This document shows positions 11,395 to 23,896 of a stretch of DNA of 64,000 nt, piece by piece. Below the pieces are notes generated by a model that made no database searches, was not told where the DNA came from, and saw only the letters and a program-made list of their open reading frames with translations. Made by a program: the position numbers and the translations under genes. This DNA is from Cristatella mucedo. Taxonomy: Eukaryota > Bryozoa > Phylactolaemata > Cristatellidae. The stretch lies in the NCBI GenBank assembly GCA_009760855.2, contig WPIO01000028.1, forward strand, positions 2,172,001-2,236,000. The letters are read 5' to 3'. The number at the start of each line of letters is the position of its first letter. Position 1 is the stretch's first letter.

Positions 11395-11697
11395 ATGGCA
11401 AAGCAGAACCTCAGTGACGAAATGCTGGTGCTGCCTGAGAAAAAACAGAAGCTACATGACGATACGGTAATGCTGGCTGACTCAAAGCTGGAGCTGGTTG
11501 AAGCAAGGAGGAAGGTGGCTGAAGCAAGGAGGAAGGTGATTGAAGCAAGGAGGAAGGTGGCTGAAGAAAGGAAGAAGGTGATTGAAGAAAGGAAGAAGTT
11601 GGATGAAGATAGTCAGAAGGTGGCTGAAAAAAGGCAGAAGGAGGCTGAAGAACTTCTGAATGTGAATGAGCAAAAAAAGAGGTTGGATGATGAATAA
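11395..11697 (+). CDS. Coiled-coil protein built of 14-residue repeats (100 aa, unit 2)
   Basis: This is a paralogue of the 240-aa ORF at 2228-2950. The ATG at 11395 is at the equivalent position; both proteins begin M-A and reach an N-L or N-Q-K-L motif within the first residues. After residue ~18 come 14-residue repeats such as L-V-E-A-R-R-K-V-A-E-A-R-R-K, V-I-E-A-R-R-K-V-A-E-E-R-K-K and V-A-E-K-R-Q-K-E-A-E-E-L-L-N. The Arg/Lys content is higher than in copy A. The frame stops at TAA 11695-11697; further repeat-like sequence follows out of frame to about 11760, so this copy may be truncated. An ATTAAA signal lies at 11795-11800. Function unknown; a coiled coil is predicted from the two-heptad period. 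Confidence 0.45.
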   Translation: MAKQNLSDEMLVLPEKKQKLHDDTVMLADSKLELVEARRKVAEARRKVIEARRKVAEERKKVIEERKKLDEDSQKVAEKRQKEAEELLNVNEQKKRLDDE

Positions 11698-11819
11698 ACG
11701 CAGAAGTTGAAACAAGAAACGCCAATACGGGCTGAACAAATGCAAAATGTGGCGACAGAAAAGTGATCCCCTTGCCGAACGGCTGAGTTTTTTAATTAAA
11801 AGCACACGCCCTCTGACAA

Positions 11820-12010
11820 TCAGCCAAGGCTGCCTCATCAACATCGGCAAAGGACCCCAGCGACGTCTGCTGCTGACTGTGCGACTGCTGCAGCCAACGA
11901 AACTGAAGAGGTAGCAACCGGCCGACGGGTAGGCGGTAGAAGCGCCTCAGGCGACGGAGCTACTTCTGCAAGCCGCCTACATCAGCCATTCGTGGGCGAG
12001 CTCACGTTCG
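11820..12010 (+). repeat. Conserved 3' tail of the coiled-coil unit (unit 2)
   Basis: Matches plus 15450-15640 and minus 2150-1930, with shared 'gccgacgggtagg', 'gcgacgga/gctac' and 'cgtgggcgag' blocks. Its conservation in all three copies that keep the repeat exon argues that tail and ORF belong to one ancestral transcription unit. Confidence 0.65.
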
Positions 12011-12219
12011 AAGGTCTCTATTCGCAAAAGCCAATAAAATCTCTCGAGACCCTCACACGAGTCTTTCCTTTTCTGCTAGGTCAGCTAAAGCAACTGACCA
12101 TAATCTAACTCAAGCCGACATGACCTACATTTTGGGGCAACGTTAATGCAACGCTAACGTGACAACAGGTGCGTTCGGAGCTGACGTCAAGCAGACAAAA
12201 TGGCAAGTCTCCCAGAATA

Positions 12220-14104
12220 TTACTGTCGACTCTAGGAGTCCTTCCGATCTCGCAAATGACCGCAGTGCATGCACCGCATGCAGTGCTCGGAATAGTGACG
12301 CCTAGCTATTTGCACTTCACGAAAGCCAATCAGAACGCATACGTGTCGTCTACTTTCCCGTTGGAGCTCTCCTCTAGTTTTCTCCGCTTCTGCTCCTGCT
12401 GCGCCACTTCTGATCGTGTTTCTCCGTATCTTTAAGGAAGTCCGAATGGTGTGAGCTGCAAGAAATATCATAGCAGCGTCGGCAAATGCCCTGTAGATCT
12501 GAACACTACGACTTCTGCGTTGCGGCATGCAATTCCCATACTTTCGCAAGGACAAAATTCACTGAAGATTTAGCAGTCAGCGTATTTCAATCGAAAGAGA
12601 GCCTGCCAAATAGACATACATAGATGCGATTCACGGTTGAAACAAAGTTTTTAAATAATATAGTGTTGATACGTGCCTTTACGTATTGAAAACGCTGCGG
12701 CTGCAGTACAACATGATGCTACAGGTATGATTCCCTAGCAAATGCATTTCTGCCTTGACCGAGTGCGATCTTGCCAGTTGTTTGGCTCGGGGTTGATTGA
12801 TCTGTAACAAAGAGCTTCCCAGACAAACGCTCCTATGCCAACGAGCACAGGCTTGTAAGCTTACTTTTCAGTATTTTTAATTTAACGGCTTCTTTCAAAA
12901 CTGATACTAAGCAAGAAAAAAATAATCCAGCTGCAAAATAACAGCTCACAGCAAAGAAGACGCGAATACCACGAAACGATTGTGTAAGTGAATCCGCTGT
13001 GTCATATCGCGTAGGTATAGATAACAGTGAAATTTGACACCATTATGGCTTGTTTCGTATTTAGTGATTTGCACGAAGCTTGATAGCACTTGGTCGCATG
13101 TCGGTCCTGGTTTATCATGACCAGTTACAGTGGAATACCAAAACTATAAATTATGTAACATGCCGTCCAAATGGATAATAATTGCCCTCGTAACATGAAG
13201 CTGAAATTAACAGTAACCTGAAAGGAATAAATGAATGGCAATAAGCGGATTACAGTCAATAGTGTTGTCCAAAGTGGTATTCTGCGATGAAATCATACTG
13301 GCTTGGCACAGTTGGATTTAAACAAAAAGTGGATATAGCGACCACGCTAAAGATTATTAAAGCTATCATCACAGACTTATCTATCTGACGTTACCACCAA
13401 GAAACGATTGCCTTGTCGTTTTTAGCAAATTCGTAACAAAAATCACTTCAATCCATTGCTGTTGGCTTGATCATGGCGTTTTTTCTCACGCAATCGTTTT
13501 TAAAGCCGAAGGCAATCGAAGAAAGTGACCTGCTGCGATCTGCAATCATAAAATAGGGCAACAGCAGAAAGGAGACGACATAGAAGCATCTGCACGCGTC
13601 TGTCCATGCACGCTGCGATCCACGACGCAAGATACATAAGGTCATTGCTCAAATTCTCGAGAGGAACACGTGAGATAGCACTGACTAAACGGAAGTTCGG
13701 ATGTCTGCTGCCCTACCAGACCGGCTGTTGGGTTTATCGACTCTACCGCAATGCTGACAATATGAGCTTGGCAGCATGGCTTGTGCAAAAACTTTAATTG
13801 GTGATACTACATTGTGCTAGTGAAATCAAAGGAACTCAGAAGTTGCTTGGCAACGTGGGCCTCTTGGGTGTCTAGTGTCCTCGGTGGGACGCTAGCTGCA
13901 CTGATATGTGATTCTGAAGTTATTTCCCATTAATTAAAATATGTGTATAGAAAAAGTAGAAGCCTAGTTTGTGACTCTGAATTGATGGGCATAACATATC
14001 ACCCTAGCACTAGCGATGCGAGACTAAGTGACTTTCATTTTAAATCGGTTCTTTTTCTCTGTTTGTGCTGATAGATAGGCATACAGTCTGAAAGCCGAGC
14101 TCAT
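12220..14104 (+). repeat. Duplicated unit 2, right part
   Basis: Collinear with 7520-9300. 12224-12345 also matches the inverted copy at 1740-1560. No conserved reading frame found. Confidence 0.7.
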
Positions 14105-14235
14105 TCCGTGCAGTTGTTAAGGTAATCATCGCGACAAGGTCTGGCTGAGGTCGTAGACTCGAGTTGCATGGCATTTGTGAAGCGGCATAATATAGATTAA
14201 GTTCTCTTGAGGCACTATATAAACTTATTATATTA
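14105..14235 (+). mobile_element. SINE2, tRNA-derived, degenerate
   Basis: It contains 'acaaggtctggctgaggtcgt', a B-box relic 'gactcgag', then 'gtgaagcg' and the tail 'tagattaagttctcttgaggcactatataa'. It is inserted in unit 2 at a position where unit 1 has no insertion. Confidence 0.7.
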
Positions 14236-14474
14236 TGTATTTTTAAATCTTTACACTATTTCCTCTAGCAGCCATTAATAATAAGATTGTACGTATCCCT
14301 ATATTCACTTACTGTATTTTACTTGTTAAATTTGTTTCATCTGTGTAAATGCATTTCTTCTTTCGCATTTATTTTAGAGATGGACCTGTTGCCATTGGTC
14401 AGCCCCTAAGTGAATCAGCATTGACTCTAACTTAGTGCAAGTACATAGTAAGTTTGAAAATTTTATCTGGCCAC

Positions 14475-15640
14475 TGTCTAAATATTTCAGATTTCCTTAA
14501 AGCAGTTAATATGTCCTTTTTGATAAAACTACTTTTAATGAGTCAGTAACTTTACATAAACGAGTGAACTAAAGTAAAGCCAAAAGCATATCTTAGCTAA
14601 GATATTGATACTTACTGGACGTTCTACCTATGCTATTTGATGCGAACAGAATGCGAAGGAAACCGTTCAATTGCGTGTGCTGCGGCTTCAAGACGGATAT
14701 AATTAAGCAAACTGGTTTTTGAAGTAAGAAGAAGCCTTGAAAGTAATATTTGCAAGCGATTGAAGCAATTAATTAAGGCTACCGGAGCCACCTGGGAAAG
14801 TATCTCCAGGTTTGGAGAATTTTCTATTAACACAATATCTATAGAAGAATCGCAAGCGCTATTGTAATGCTTGAAAAATTATTAAATAGTTGAATGTAAA
14901 AAGCACAATTCAGGTTATTGAATTAACGACTTATCTAGAAACCAACCGTCAGACATTTCTGCAGGTTGATACTATCGGGTGACTTCGGCGTTCTCGGTCT
15001 AGGATTACTTACTTTGCTTGAGCAGACACTGCAAGAATGCACGGAGCGTATTCGTTGCTTGACAAAGAAAGACGAAGACGAAAAAGACAAAGAAAGCAGA
15101 GAAGCTGACTGAAGATTTTCTGACGCTGAAGGAAATTGGAAAGTAAATAAATAAATGCTAATGCTGGCTGACGAAGAACTGGAAATGGCTGAAGAAATGC
15201 TGAAGCTAACTGAAAGAAAGCTAAACCTCGCTGAAGAGTTTCTGAAACTGGCTGAAGGAAAGCAGAGATACTTTCAAGAACAACAGAAGATTCGTAAATA
15301 AATTCCGAAGTGGGCTGAAGAACTGCACAAGCTTTCTAAGGAGATACTGATGCTGGCTCAGGAACTGTAGGAGATGCCTTAATAAATATAGAAGTCGGTT
15401 TAAGAAATGGCTGACTTTGGCTAAAGAACAGCAGATACGGTCTGGCGTTCAATAAAGCTGCCTTCAACACCTCGTCAGCCAGCACTGAGATGGCTGCTTC
15501 TGGCTGTGCAACTACAGCAGCTGAGAAAACTGGAACAGCAGCAGCCTGCCGACGGGTAGGCTGTGGAATCGCTTGCGGGGACGAAGCTACATCTGCGTGC
15601 CGCTTACCTCAGGAAGTCGTGGGCGAGTTCACCTTCTCTA
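14475..15640 (+). pseudogene. Duplicated unit 3 with decayed coiled-coil repeats
   Basis: 14475-15010 matches the heads of the other units, but the CT tract is deleted. 15080-15450 encodes repeat fragments in broken frames (A-E-E-M-L-K-L-T-E and A-E-E-F-L-K-L-A-E are legible) with several in-frame stops, for example TAAATAAATAA near 15143-15160. An AATAAA lies at 15451-15456, followed by the conserved tail to 15640. Unit 4 begins directly afterwards. This is a dead copy. Confidence 0.65.
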
Positions 15641-15959
15641 TCCAAATTAATACAACTACTTTTTAGGCGTCGATAAATTTACTAAAACGAGGAAACTAAT
15701 GTAAAGCGTAACTTATTGAAGGCCTTGTCCTCTAACAATGACGCGTTAGCGGCATGAATTTCCACATCACTCAAAAGATTAGAAACTTCCAAGAGCCCCT
15801 GAACTTGCATGGCAATTGCCTCTTTAGAAGTTTAATGGCTAAAGATCGCTTTAATAATTGAGAGAAAACCAAGTGTGTAGGGATAACTGGAAATCCTTAA
15901 CCTTAACACTTATCTGGCCGGCGATACTGACTCTCAGTTTCTCCATCTCTCTTATTTTA

Positions 15960-16154
<195 letters not shown>

Positions 16155-17025
16155 ATCCATCTATCTACATATGCCTCTGTGTGTCTATCTATCTACCTCT
16201 TAGAGCTCTCTTTCTCTCTCGCTTTCTCTCTGTCTCTTCTCTCGAAACCTTCCAACGCTTCTTGGATTTACTGTTTCACCCGTAACAAATTTCATGAAAT
16301 TAGTGGGTTAGTTCGACTATCAAGCCATCCAAGTATTTGTGCCGAAGTGTATCGGCTGATTTAAATCTGAACTTGTTAGGTGGACCCCCATTCTATTAGA
16401 GGTTAACAGATTGCGAAGAAAAACATTAAATCTCAGCTACTGCTACTATCTATCGGAGTTAATGGTGCAAACTGGTTTTAGATGTAGTAACAATCCTAGA
16501 AAGAAACATTCGTAGGCAAATTGAGGTTAAAGGAAGCCCGCAGGGACGGCAGTAATATCCACGGCTTAGTTCCCTTACGCACATTTTTATTGACCAATTG
16601 AAAACTGCAATGAAATACTGAAAATATTATGAAATAGCTCAATAAAAAACACTATTCATATTTTTGCCTTGGCTAATCGTAGTTACCGAATAACGGTCAG
16701 GCATTTTTGCAAGCTGATACAACCACGTTACTTGGGCTACATAAAAAGGGCCACTTCCTTCTATTGCACTGACGCTGCTAGAAAATATACATATCGTTTA
16801 TTGCTTCATGTTTTTAGCGGAACACTGTCGCTCAGTCTAAGGAGCTTTTGCAGAGCCCAACTGGTACAAGGCCTGCAAATTGGTCTTTTCACTTAGCTTG
16901 GTCGGTGAGAAAATGACAGCTAGCTACCCATTCAAGTTAATGCTTTTGACCGAGATGAGCCAGAGCTGTTTATTCTGAGCTAGTTCTGGGACAAAATATG
17001 GTAAAGTCACGGCTCTAGTTGTGCG

Positions 17026-17100
17026 CGTGCGCACGTTTGTGTGTGCGGGCGTGTGTGTGTGGGGGTGTGTGTGTGCGTGCGTGTGTGTGTGTGTGTTTCA
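17026..17100. repeat. (GT)n imperfect microsatellite
   Basis: A GT/GC-rich alternating purine-pyrimidine tract in unit 4, at the same place as the GT tracts in units 1 and 2. Confidence 0.9.
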
Positions 17101-17489
17101 TCAAGCCCTCATTCAATTATTCATAATTTCCTGTGGAGCCCCATCCACCCAATCAGTATAGATGCAGTCCTTCTAAAGAGGTCTTCTTTCACCTAACTGT
17201 GTTAGACTGCAAAAACTGCCACACCTGGTTGTGAGGCGAAAAGATGAGATGCAGATGCTGGTTATGGAAAAGCTCAAGAAATGCTGATGCTGAAGGAAAG
17301 CAGAAGCTTAAAGTAGAAATGCTGAAGGTGGCTGAACACAAGCAGTAACTGGTTGAAGTGAAGCTGAATCCGGTTGAGAAATAGAAATTGGCTTAAGAAA
17401 AGCAGAAGGTAACTGACGAAATACCGGAGCTGGCTGAACAAATGCTAAAGGTCGCTTAAGAAAAGTGGAGATTGGTCTGAGAAACGGCT

Positions 17490-18960
17490 GTCATTATACT
17501 TATAATAATAATGCATTTGTCATTAGCGCTCTTAGAGAACTCAATATATTTCCAGGCACTTTACATTTGCTGCAAAGGAAGCATGATTGAATGGTTAGTG
17601 TTAGCACGCTCAATAAAGAAAAAGAATAAACATGCTTAGGGATGACATGCACAGGGTCGGGGTCAGCATAGGTTCAGCACAGGGTCAGCATGCAAATTTA
17701 GTTTGTGGCAGTTTGCACAGTTTCAGCACTCATTAGTACATACAAGTTGAAGCACAAGGACCCGCTAAATGCTGTGATAAATAGATGCGATTTTAGATTC
17801 TTTTTAATGTGGTCTAGTCAGATCTAGTGGCGAAATTCGGAAGTGAGTCCCAGGCTTTGGGAGCATACGAAATCAAAGCACGGCCTCCAAAGGATTTGAG
17901 GTTCACACGATGCGTAGGTAAGCGATTTGATTCCAAAATGCGAGTTGTACGATTGTCAGCCTGGTGGTGAGTAGATCTGATAGGTAGGCTGGAGCCAAAA
18001 AAAGGGACCTAAAAGTAAGTGACAAAACCTTGAAGTCTATGCGCTACTTGACTAGAAGCTGGTGCAGGTCGGCGAGACGAGGTGTGATTTGGCAACTTCG
18101 GCGCTCACGACAGAAAGGCCTAGCTGCGCAGTTTTGCACCAGATGAAAGTGCCTGATTGCACGGGCCGGTAGACCAGCAAGCAGTGAGTTACAAAAGTCA
18201 AGACCGTATGTCATAAATGCATGGGCTAATTTAGATGTGTTATTCCTGTCTAAGCAAGCCCATGTACAGCAGTATTATATAGCTGAAAGCAGGAAGACTT
18301 GACTGAAGAGCTGATTTGGTTGTCTAATTAAAGGTCACTCTGGAACATGACACCTAGATTTTGTGTAGATTCAACAGGAGATATGCTAGCAGAGCCGATT
18401 TTGAGCGTTTACCTTTCCGATTTCTGTTTCATTTAAATTGAATTTCAAATAAGTGAAAGCCTGGATTGCACCTGGCAATCACATCGGCTAGAATGACAGC
18501 ATAAACCTTGAAAAGAACTGGATCGAGCACGGAGCCCTGAGGCACCCGTTATCTTTGAGGCTCTTTGCATTTTCTTTGTTCATTCATAAGTCTTCAGGAG
18601 TCAAGTCTTCAGGAGTCTCCCGTTGAGATTTGACCTGAACCCTCACGAAGCACTGCTTGTGATGCCCAGGCGAGATGAGAACAACTCAAGCAGGACTTGG
18701 TGATTCATATTATCAAAAGCTGCCAAAAGATGGAGACAAAAAAGCAGAGAGACTCTATCTATGTCTGTATACTTTATTAGGTCATTATGCATGTGCAGCA
18801 ATGCCAACTCTATGGAGTGATTAGCTTTGATACTAAACTGAAACTTACTCACAAGATTTCAAGTTTTAATATATGAGTTCAGCTGGTCTGCGACGACTTG
18901 TTTCTAGTATCTTCGATAGAAATGGTAGAAGGAAAACTAGGCGGAAGTTGTCCAAGTTCT
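17490..18960 (-). mobile_element. LINE A, 5'-truncated CR1/L2-like non-LTR retrotransposon
   Basis: Reading the minus strand from 18955, reverse-transcriptase motifs are legible with frameshifts: an F-R-x-V-x-x-L-P-F-L-S-K block, N-H-S-I-E-L-A-L-L-H, A-A-F-D-N-M-N-H-Q-V-L-L-E and then the C-terminal part. The 3' UTR ends at about 17490 in 'gtgcctggaaatatattgag...aatgacaaatgcattattatt'-type tail. It is missing everything upstream of the first RT block and is interrupted by stops, so it is inactive. Confidence 0.82.
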
Positions 18961-21900
18961 CTTAATAATAATAATAATAATTCACTTGATAAAGCGCCCT
19001 CAGAGAACTTAATCTCTCTCTAGGCGCTTTACATTTGCTGCAAAGTGAAATGCAATTGAATGGTAAGTAAAATCATGCTTTAAAAACAAACGAAATGAAT
19101 AATATGGTTAGGGGTGACATGCACAGGGTCAGCATGCAAATGTGGTTAGTGGCAGCATGCACTGTGTCAGCACGCATAAGCACGTCAAGGACGAATCACA
19201 GGGACCCACTAAATGCTGTCCTAAATAGGTGTGTTTTTAGGTTCCTTTTAAATGTGGTCAGGTCAGGGGATGTTCTGACGCAAGTCGGGAGGGAGTTCCA
19301 GGCTTTGGGAGCATATGAACTAAATGCACGGTCTCCAAAGGATTTAAGGTTTGTATGAGGTATTTCTAGACTGTTGGATTCCGAAAATCGGGTGGTACGA
19401 TGCTTAGCCTGATGGGGTAGTATAACTGACAGATAGGCTGGAGCCATAGAATGGAGGGACCTAAAAGTGAGCGACAAAACCTTAATGTAATGTAATGTAT
19501 CTCCGTCAGTAACTCCACAAAGTCATAAAGACCATGTGGGTGTTACGCAGGAGAGTTTTGTATAGCGCACTCACAACCTTGAAGTCAATCCGTTGCTTGA
19601 CTGGTAGCCAGTGCAGGTCGGCGAGAAGTAGAGTAATGTCGCAACTGCGACGCTCACGGCAGACAAGCCTAGCTGCCGAGTTTTGCACCAGCTGCAATCG
19701 CCTGAACACACATGCTGGTAGACCAGTAAGCAGTGAGTTGCAGAAGTCGAGACGGGATGTCACGAATGCATGGACCAACTTAGATGTGGTATCTTTATCT
19801 AAACAAGCCCGAATTTTAGCAATGTTATGAAGCTGAAAATAGGCGAACATGACTGTAGAGCTGATATGGTCGTCTAGCGAGAGGTCGCATTGGAATATGA
19901 CACCTAGATTTCGAGCTGATTCAACTGGAGATATGCTGGCAGAGCCAATTTTGAGAGTTAGCCTGTCCAATCTCTGGATCACACTGGGTTTGCCCATAAC
20001 TAGTAAGTTGGTTTTATCATCGTTAAGTTTTAGAAAATTTGCTGCCATCCATGTGCGGATGTCATCAATGCATGCAGCAAGTGAGTTGAGAGAATTTGAG
20101 GTGCTCGAAGGCTGGGAGGGATCAAAGCAAAGGTACAACTGAGTGTCATCTGCAAAGAAGTGAAAGCCTAGATTGTGCTTGGCAATCACATCAGCAAGAG
20201 GGAGAGTGTAAACCGTGAAAAGAACCGGACCAAGCACGGAGCCCTGAGGTACTCCATATTTCAGAGGTACTTCAGATGATCTTTGTCCATTCACGTCAAT
20301 ACTCTGGAGTCTCCCACTGAGATAGGACCTGAACCACTGCAGAGCAGTGCCAGAGATGCCCAGGCGAGATGAGAGGCGCTCTAGAAGAACTTTGTGATCG
20401 ATGGTATCAAAAGCTGCCGACACTTTTTATGTACCGGTCTGATTAAAGCCTTTTTTAACTGCTTCAAGACATGACCTGAGGCTAATGACATATTTATGAT
20501 GTTAGTTAAGCATGGTGGCAGCAGATCATGACATCGTAGAAGCAGTACAGTAGGAATGGAGTCCAGAGCACCTGTTATCTTCTTTGACTGGGATATGAAC
20601 TTCAGGACGTAGATACTAGTGACCTATTTGAATGTAGACATTGAGGTGCTGCATGGAACTAAAGGGTGATTCCAGAGCTGATGCTGCCATCTTAGGGATG
20701 AACTCCCTGATTTTGTTGATCTTGTTAACAAAGAAGCTTGAGAAGCGATCAGCTAGATCTTCACAGATATCACTAGGTAAGGAGCTAAACTAAGAGCGGT
20801 TAAGGAGATGGTTAATCGTCGACATCAGCATTTTTTTGTTGTGCATAGGAAATTCAACCATATTTTTTATAGAAGCTAGACTTGGCCTTCGAGGATTGAT
20901 TGGTGCGATCTACAGTAGTGCACGTACGCTTATTGATGGTCAGTCCGTCCTGACTTTTTTATGTTTTTCAAACTTTCGCTTTGTAGACCTAGCTAGTTTA
21001 ATGTCTTGTCGTAAACTATAGGCCGTCTGGGCGGGGGCTCACAGTGGGCTTAGTCAGAGATGCGAACTCGTCTAGCATGTCAGCTAGCGTTGTGTTGTAG
21101 CAATCTACCATCGATGACAGCTTAGAATGAGGATTGAGCGGCAGAGGTGAGGCAGATATTCTCGTACGGACAGCATCAAGGATCTTAAGGTTTTTCGATT
21201 CACATGTGATTTTAGTCGAGGAGGTAGATTGATAGATTTAGGTAGATAGATAATAGATTGTAGACTGAGTGAGGCATGCATGTGGTTAGATAATCAGGAT
21301 TTTATTTTTAATAATTGGTGATGACAAAGTGGTTTGATGAGAAAATTTTGTCGAGTTCATGACCCTCGATGTGAATAGGTCCATGCACGTGAGCCACAAG
21401 AGACACCGAGTCAGTGTACGAAATTCAGTGCTGAAGGTGTCAGAAAAGTTTTCCAAGTGAATGCTAAAATCAGTCTCGATGAAGAAAGATTGATTTCCTC
21501 CACACTGAACGACAATAAGTTCGGAGAAATCTGAGATACAGGAGGACTTGGTACCGAGTTCGTGATAGACTACTGCCACCATCGGTAGCTTGTTGTCGGG
21601 TGAAATCAAGACGTGCGAAAGACTGCTTCGAGGGTACTGCAAACGGTTTGAAATCTAAGTTCAAGCCTGTGATAATAGGAACGCGACTTCCAGTTTTGAT
21701 TGATCTAGAGGTTAGAAAGATGGAAAAGTCAGTCGGGGTTGCGTCTTTAATTTTTGGGCAGTTTACCGATGTTAGCCATGTGTCAGTCGAGGAAGCAGGT
21801 TGAGACCTTTTCAGAAATACTGTCACCTATAAGTAGAGGGTATTGCACGTTGAGCGATGACTCCAATGACAAGCGTTAAGTTGGGCCCGGACAGATTTAC

Positions 21901-22060
21901 AGTAACTTTTTGGGGAGAACGTAATGAGCTGTTCGAGACAATGCTAGGAATACCAAACGAGCAGGTGCGTGTGCTTGCAGCTCCCACTAAAAGAGCTGTG
22001 TCTCAGTTCGCAGCCCCGGCCATCCCTGCTTCAGCTCTGGGGCGCTTTTTTTAATGCATA
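18961..22060 (-). mobile_element. LINE B, CR1/L2-like, longest copy, internally deleted and inactive
   Basis: On the minus strand, 21830-21290 encodes an apurinic-type endonuclease region (T-W-L-T-S, then F-S-I-H-L-E-N-F). 20580-20440 encodes the start of the RT region. 20423-19506 is a 305-codon frame with A-A-F-D-T-I-D-H, G-V-P-Q-G-S-V-L-G-P, the catalytic F-A-D-D and L-H-W-L-P-V-K. 19477-19196 gives the C-terminal domain (F-S-S-Y-A-P-K-A-W-N-S-L-P). The 3' UTR ends in (TTA)n at 18961. F-A-D-D replaces the usual Y-A-D-D. The RT segment between its first block and A-A-F-D-T is missing, and the ORF is split by a second-family LINE insertion at 19484-19574. Frameshifts occur in the endonuclease. 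Confidence 0.9.
19484..19574 (-). mobile_element. 91-bp second-family LINE insertion inside LINE B
   Basis: The inserted DNA (starting 'aatgtaatgtaatgtatctc' and ending 'tatagcgcactcac') is flanked on both sides by AACCTT (19478-19483 and 19575-19580). Removing it restores the LINE sequence 'gacaaaaccttgaagtc'. The insert matches 29945-30035 and 5025-5105. It is a strongly 5'-truncated copy with an ACATT tail. Confidence 0.85.
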
Positions 22061-22289
22061 ATTTACCGAGTTTAGCAACAGCAATAACATTTAGGAATTA
22101 ATTTGAACCATAATTGCGAAGCGATAATAGGTACGCATGATCGAAACTACTAGGTTACTAGCCCACGACGTTCCAGCCTGACTTTGCAGCTGTGGTGCAA
22201 ATAAATCACTGCAATTGTAAGTGTGGCATGCATGTCATTTGTTCTTGCAAATGTACGTTCGTATCTTATGAGGATGACACACCCAGCTG

Positions 22290-23130
22290 TACCTGGGCTT
22301 TGATCCCTCTCAGCCCTCCAGCATGTCGAACTCTCAACTAGCTGCGTGTATTGCTGACATTTGACACTCAGATGGCAGCAAACTATTTTAAATTGAATGA
22401 CGATAAAACCAACTTACTAGTTATGACTGACCTCGCGTTCCTCACAAACCTGGAAACATAACCTTTAAAAAAGTTCAGCATTCATATCTCCAGTCGCATC
22501 TGCACCCCCACGTGGCCTTTCACTACATGCTAACATCAGCTCCACAGTTAAGTCTGCCTACCTGGGTGATGACGCGAAAGCTCGGGTCTGCTTAGATTAG
22601 GATACCACAACCACAATAGTACATGCATTTGTTGGCTGGTTGTTCATGTGGTATGCAGGAAGGCCAGACAACCAAATCATTTATTTCTATTGTGTGACAC
22701 CAGTTTCAGGGTCTCGGGCCTAGGCAATAAGGACCTTCACAGTTAATGCAAAACTGCATCGTCCCTTGTCAGTCATGAACCTTTTTTCAAAAAATGCCTT
22801 ATCACACCATTTCTCACCGACATGCCCTGGCTCTCCATCAAGCAGCATATCGGCTTGAAGGTTTCGTCACACTTTTAGGTCCCTTCACTTTCAAGCTCCA
22901 GCCTACCTATCAGATCTACTTCCTAATCGAGCTAGGCATTGTAACACCTGCTCTTTTGACACAAGTCGTTCAGCTGTTCCTGAAATAGTCTCAAACCCTT
23001 GCTTTTGAGGCCGTGCCTTTAATTCATATGCTCCCAAAACCTGGAATTCACTTCCAAATTACGTTACATCCCCTGACTTGACATTTAATAAAATGCACCT
23101 GTACTTCAAAGCATTTCCGTGGTCCCGCAT
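22290..23130 (+). mobile_element. LINE C, fragment of the same family, opposite orientation
   Basis: Plus-strand translation with frameshifts follows LINE B from the segment after the catalytic F-A-D-D (S-L-S-A-L-Q, then A-A-N-Y-F-K-L-N-D-D-K-T-N-L-L-V-M) to the C-terminal domain, ending near 23130. No TTA-rich tail is seen. Inactive. Confidence 0.8.
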
Positions 23131-23890
23131 GAATTGTTTCCTTTGTGAACTTACACAAGCTGACACTGTTATTGCTAAGCTGTGAACTTCCATAAGCTGA
23201 CACTGTTATTGCTAAGCAATCGATATGCTTACTTAACAGTTTGTGTAAACACCGAGAAAGTAAACCAGTTACCACTAGGTGCAATATACAAACTTTTAAT
23301 TATTACTTAGATTTAGCCTTGCAACAGTCCTACGAATATAGCATCGGTGGTTGTACAATGAGCAAAAATTACTTGCTTGCCCTTAAGAGGTGTTGATCTA
23401 TAGAACTAAACACCAATGCCGGAATTTTACAATAGCTTACTCCAAGGAGACGTTAGAGGGGTATTCTAAAAAGAGCCACGGAAGGTGGTAAACCTCAGCA
23501 ACTAACGAAACGAAATATAAATGGGTCAATTAGCAAAGGAATACTGAAGTAGACAAACCACCCGAGCTAGCATTTGCTAGCAGCCCAAATAAGAATGACA
23601 AGTCACTTAGCATAACTTATTTTAAAGGTTATTTTGTATTACCAACGGGATCTTAAATAGAAACAACCCGTTGTCGGTGGGTAATGATGATGCAGACACA
23701 CCCATCTAGAGTTATAGAAGTCAGACTCAAACAGCAGGCATAGCATGTACCATAAGCCACAGTGCAGCAGCAACTGTAGATTGCACATCGGATTGTTGCA
23801 AGTCAATAAGACTTGGTAGTGATCCAGGTGTCGGGCTTGGTGTGGCAGCATCCACACGTACAAATCGCACAATTCAACGAACAACCATAC
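23131..23890. other. No gene recognised
   Basis: It contains an imperfect local duplication ('aagctgacactgttattgctaagc' type, near 23156 and 23195). The short open frames have no recognisable features. Confidence 0.5.
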
Positions 23891-23896
23891 ACATAG

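Noticed and set aside
19095-19358. Plus-strand frames over the LINE region 19.1-20.2 kb
   Set aside because: They are antisense shadows of the LINE B reverse transcriptase on the minus strand.
21600-22054. Short plus-strand frames near 21.6-22.05 kb
   Set aside because: The minus strand here encodes the LINE B endonuclease region, which explains the openness.
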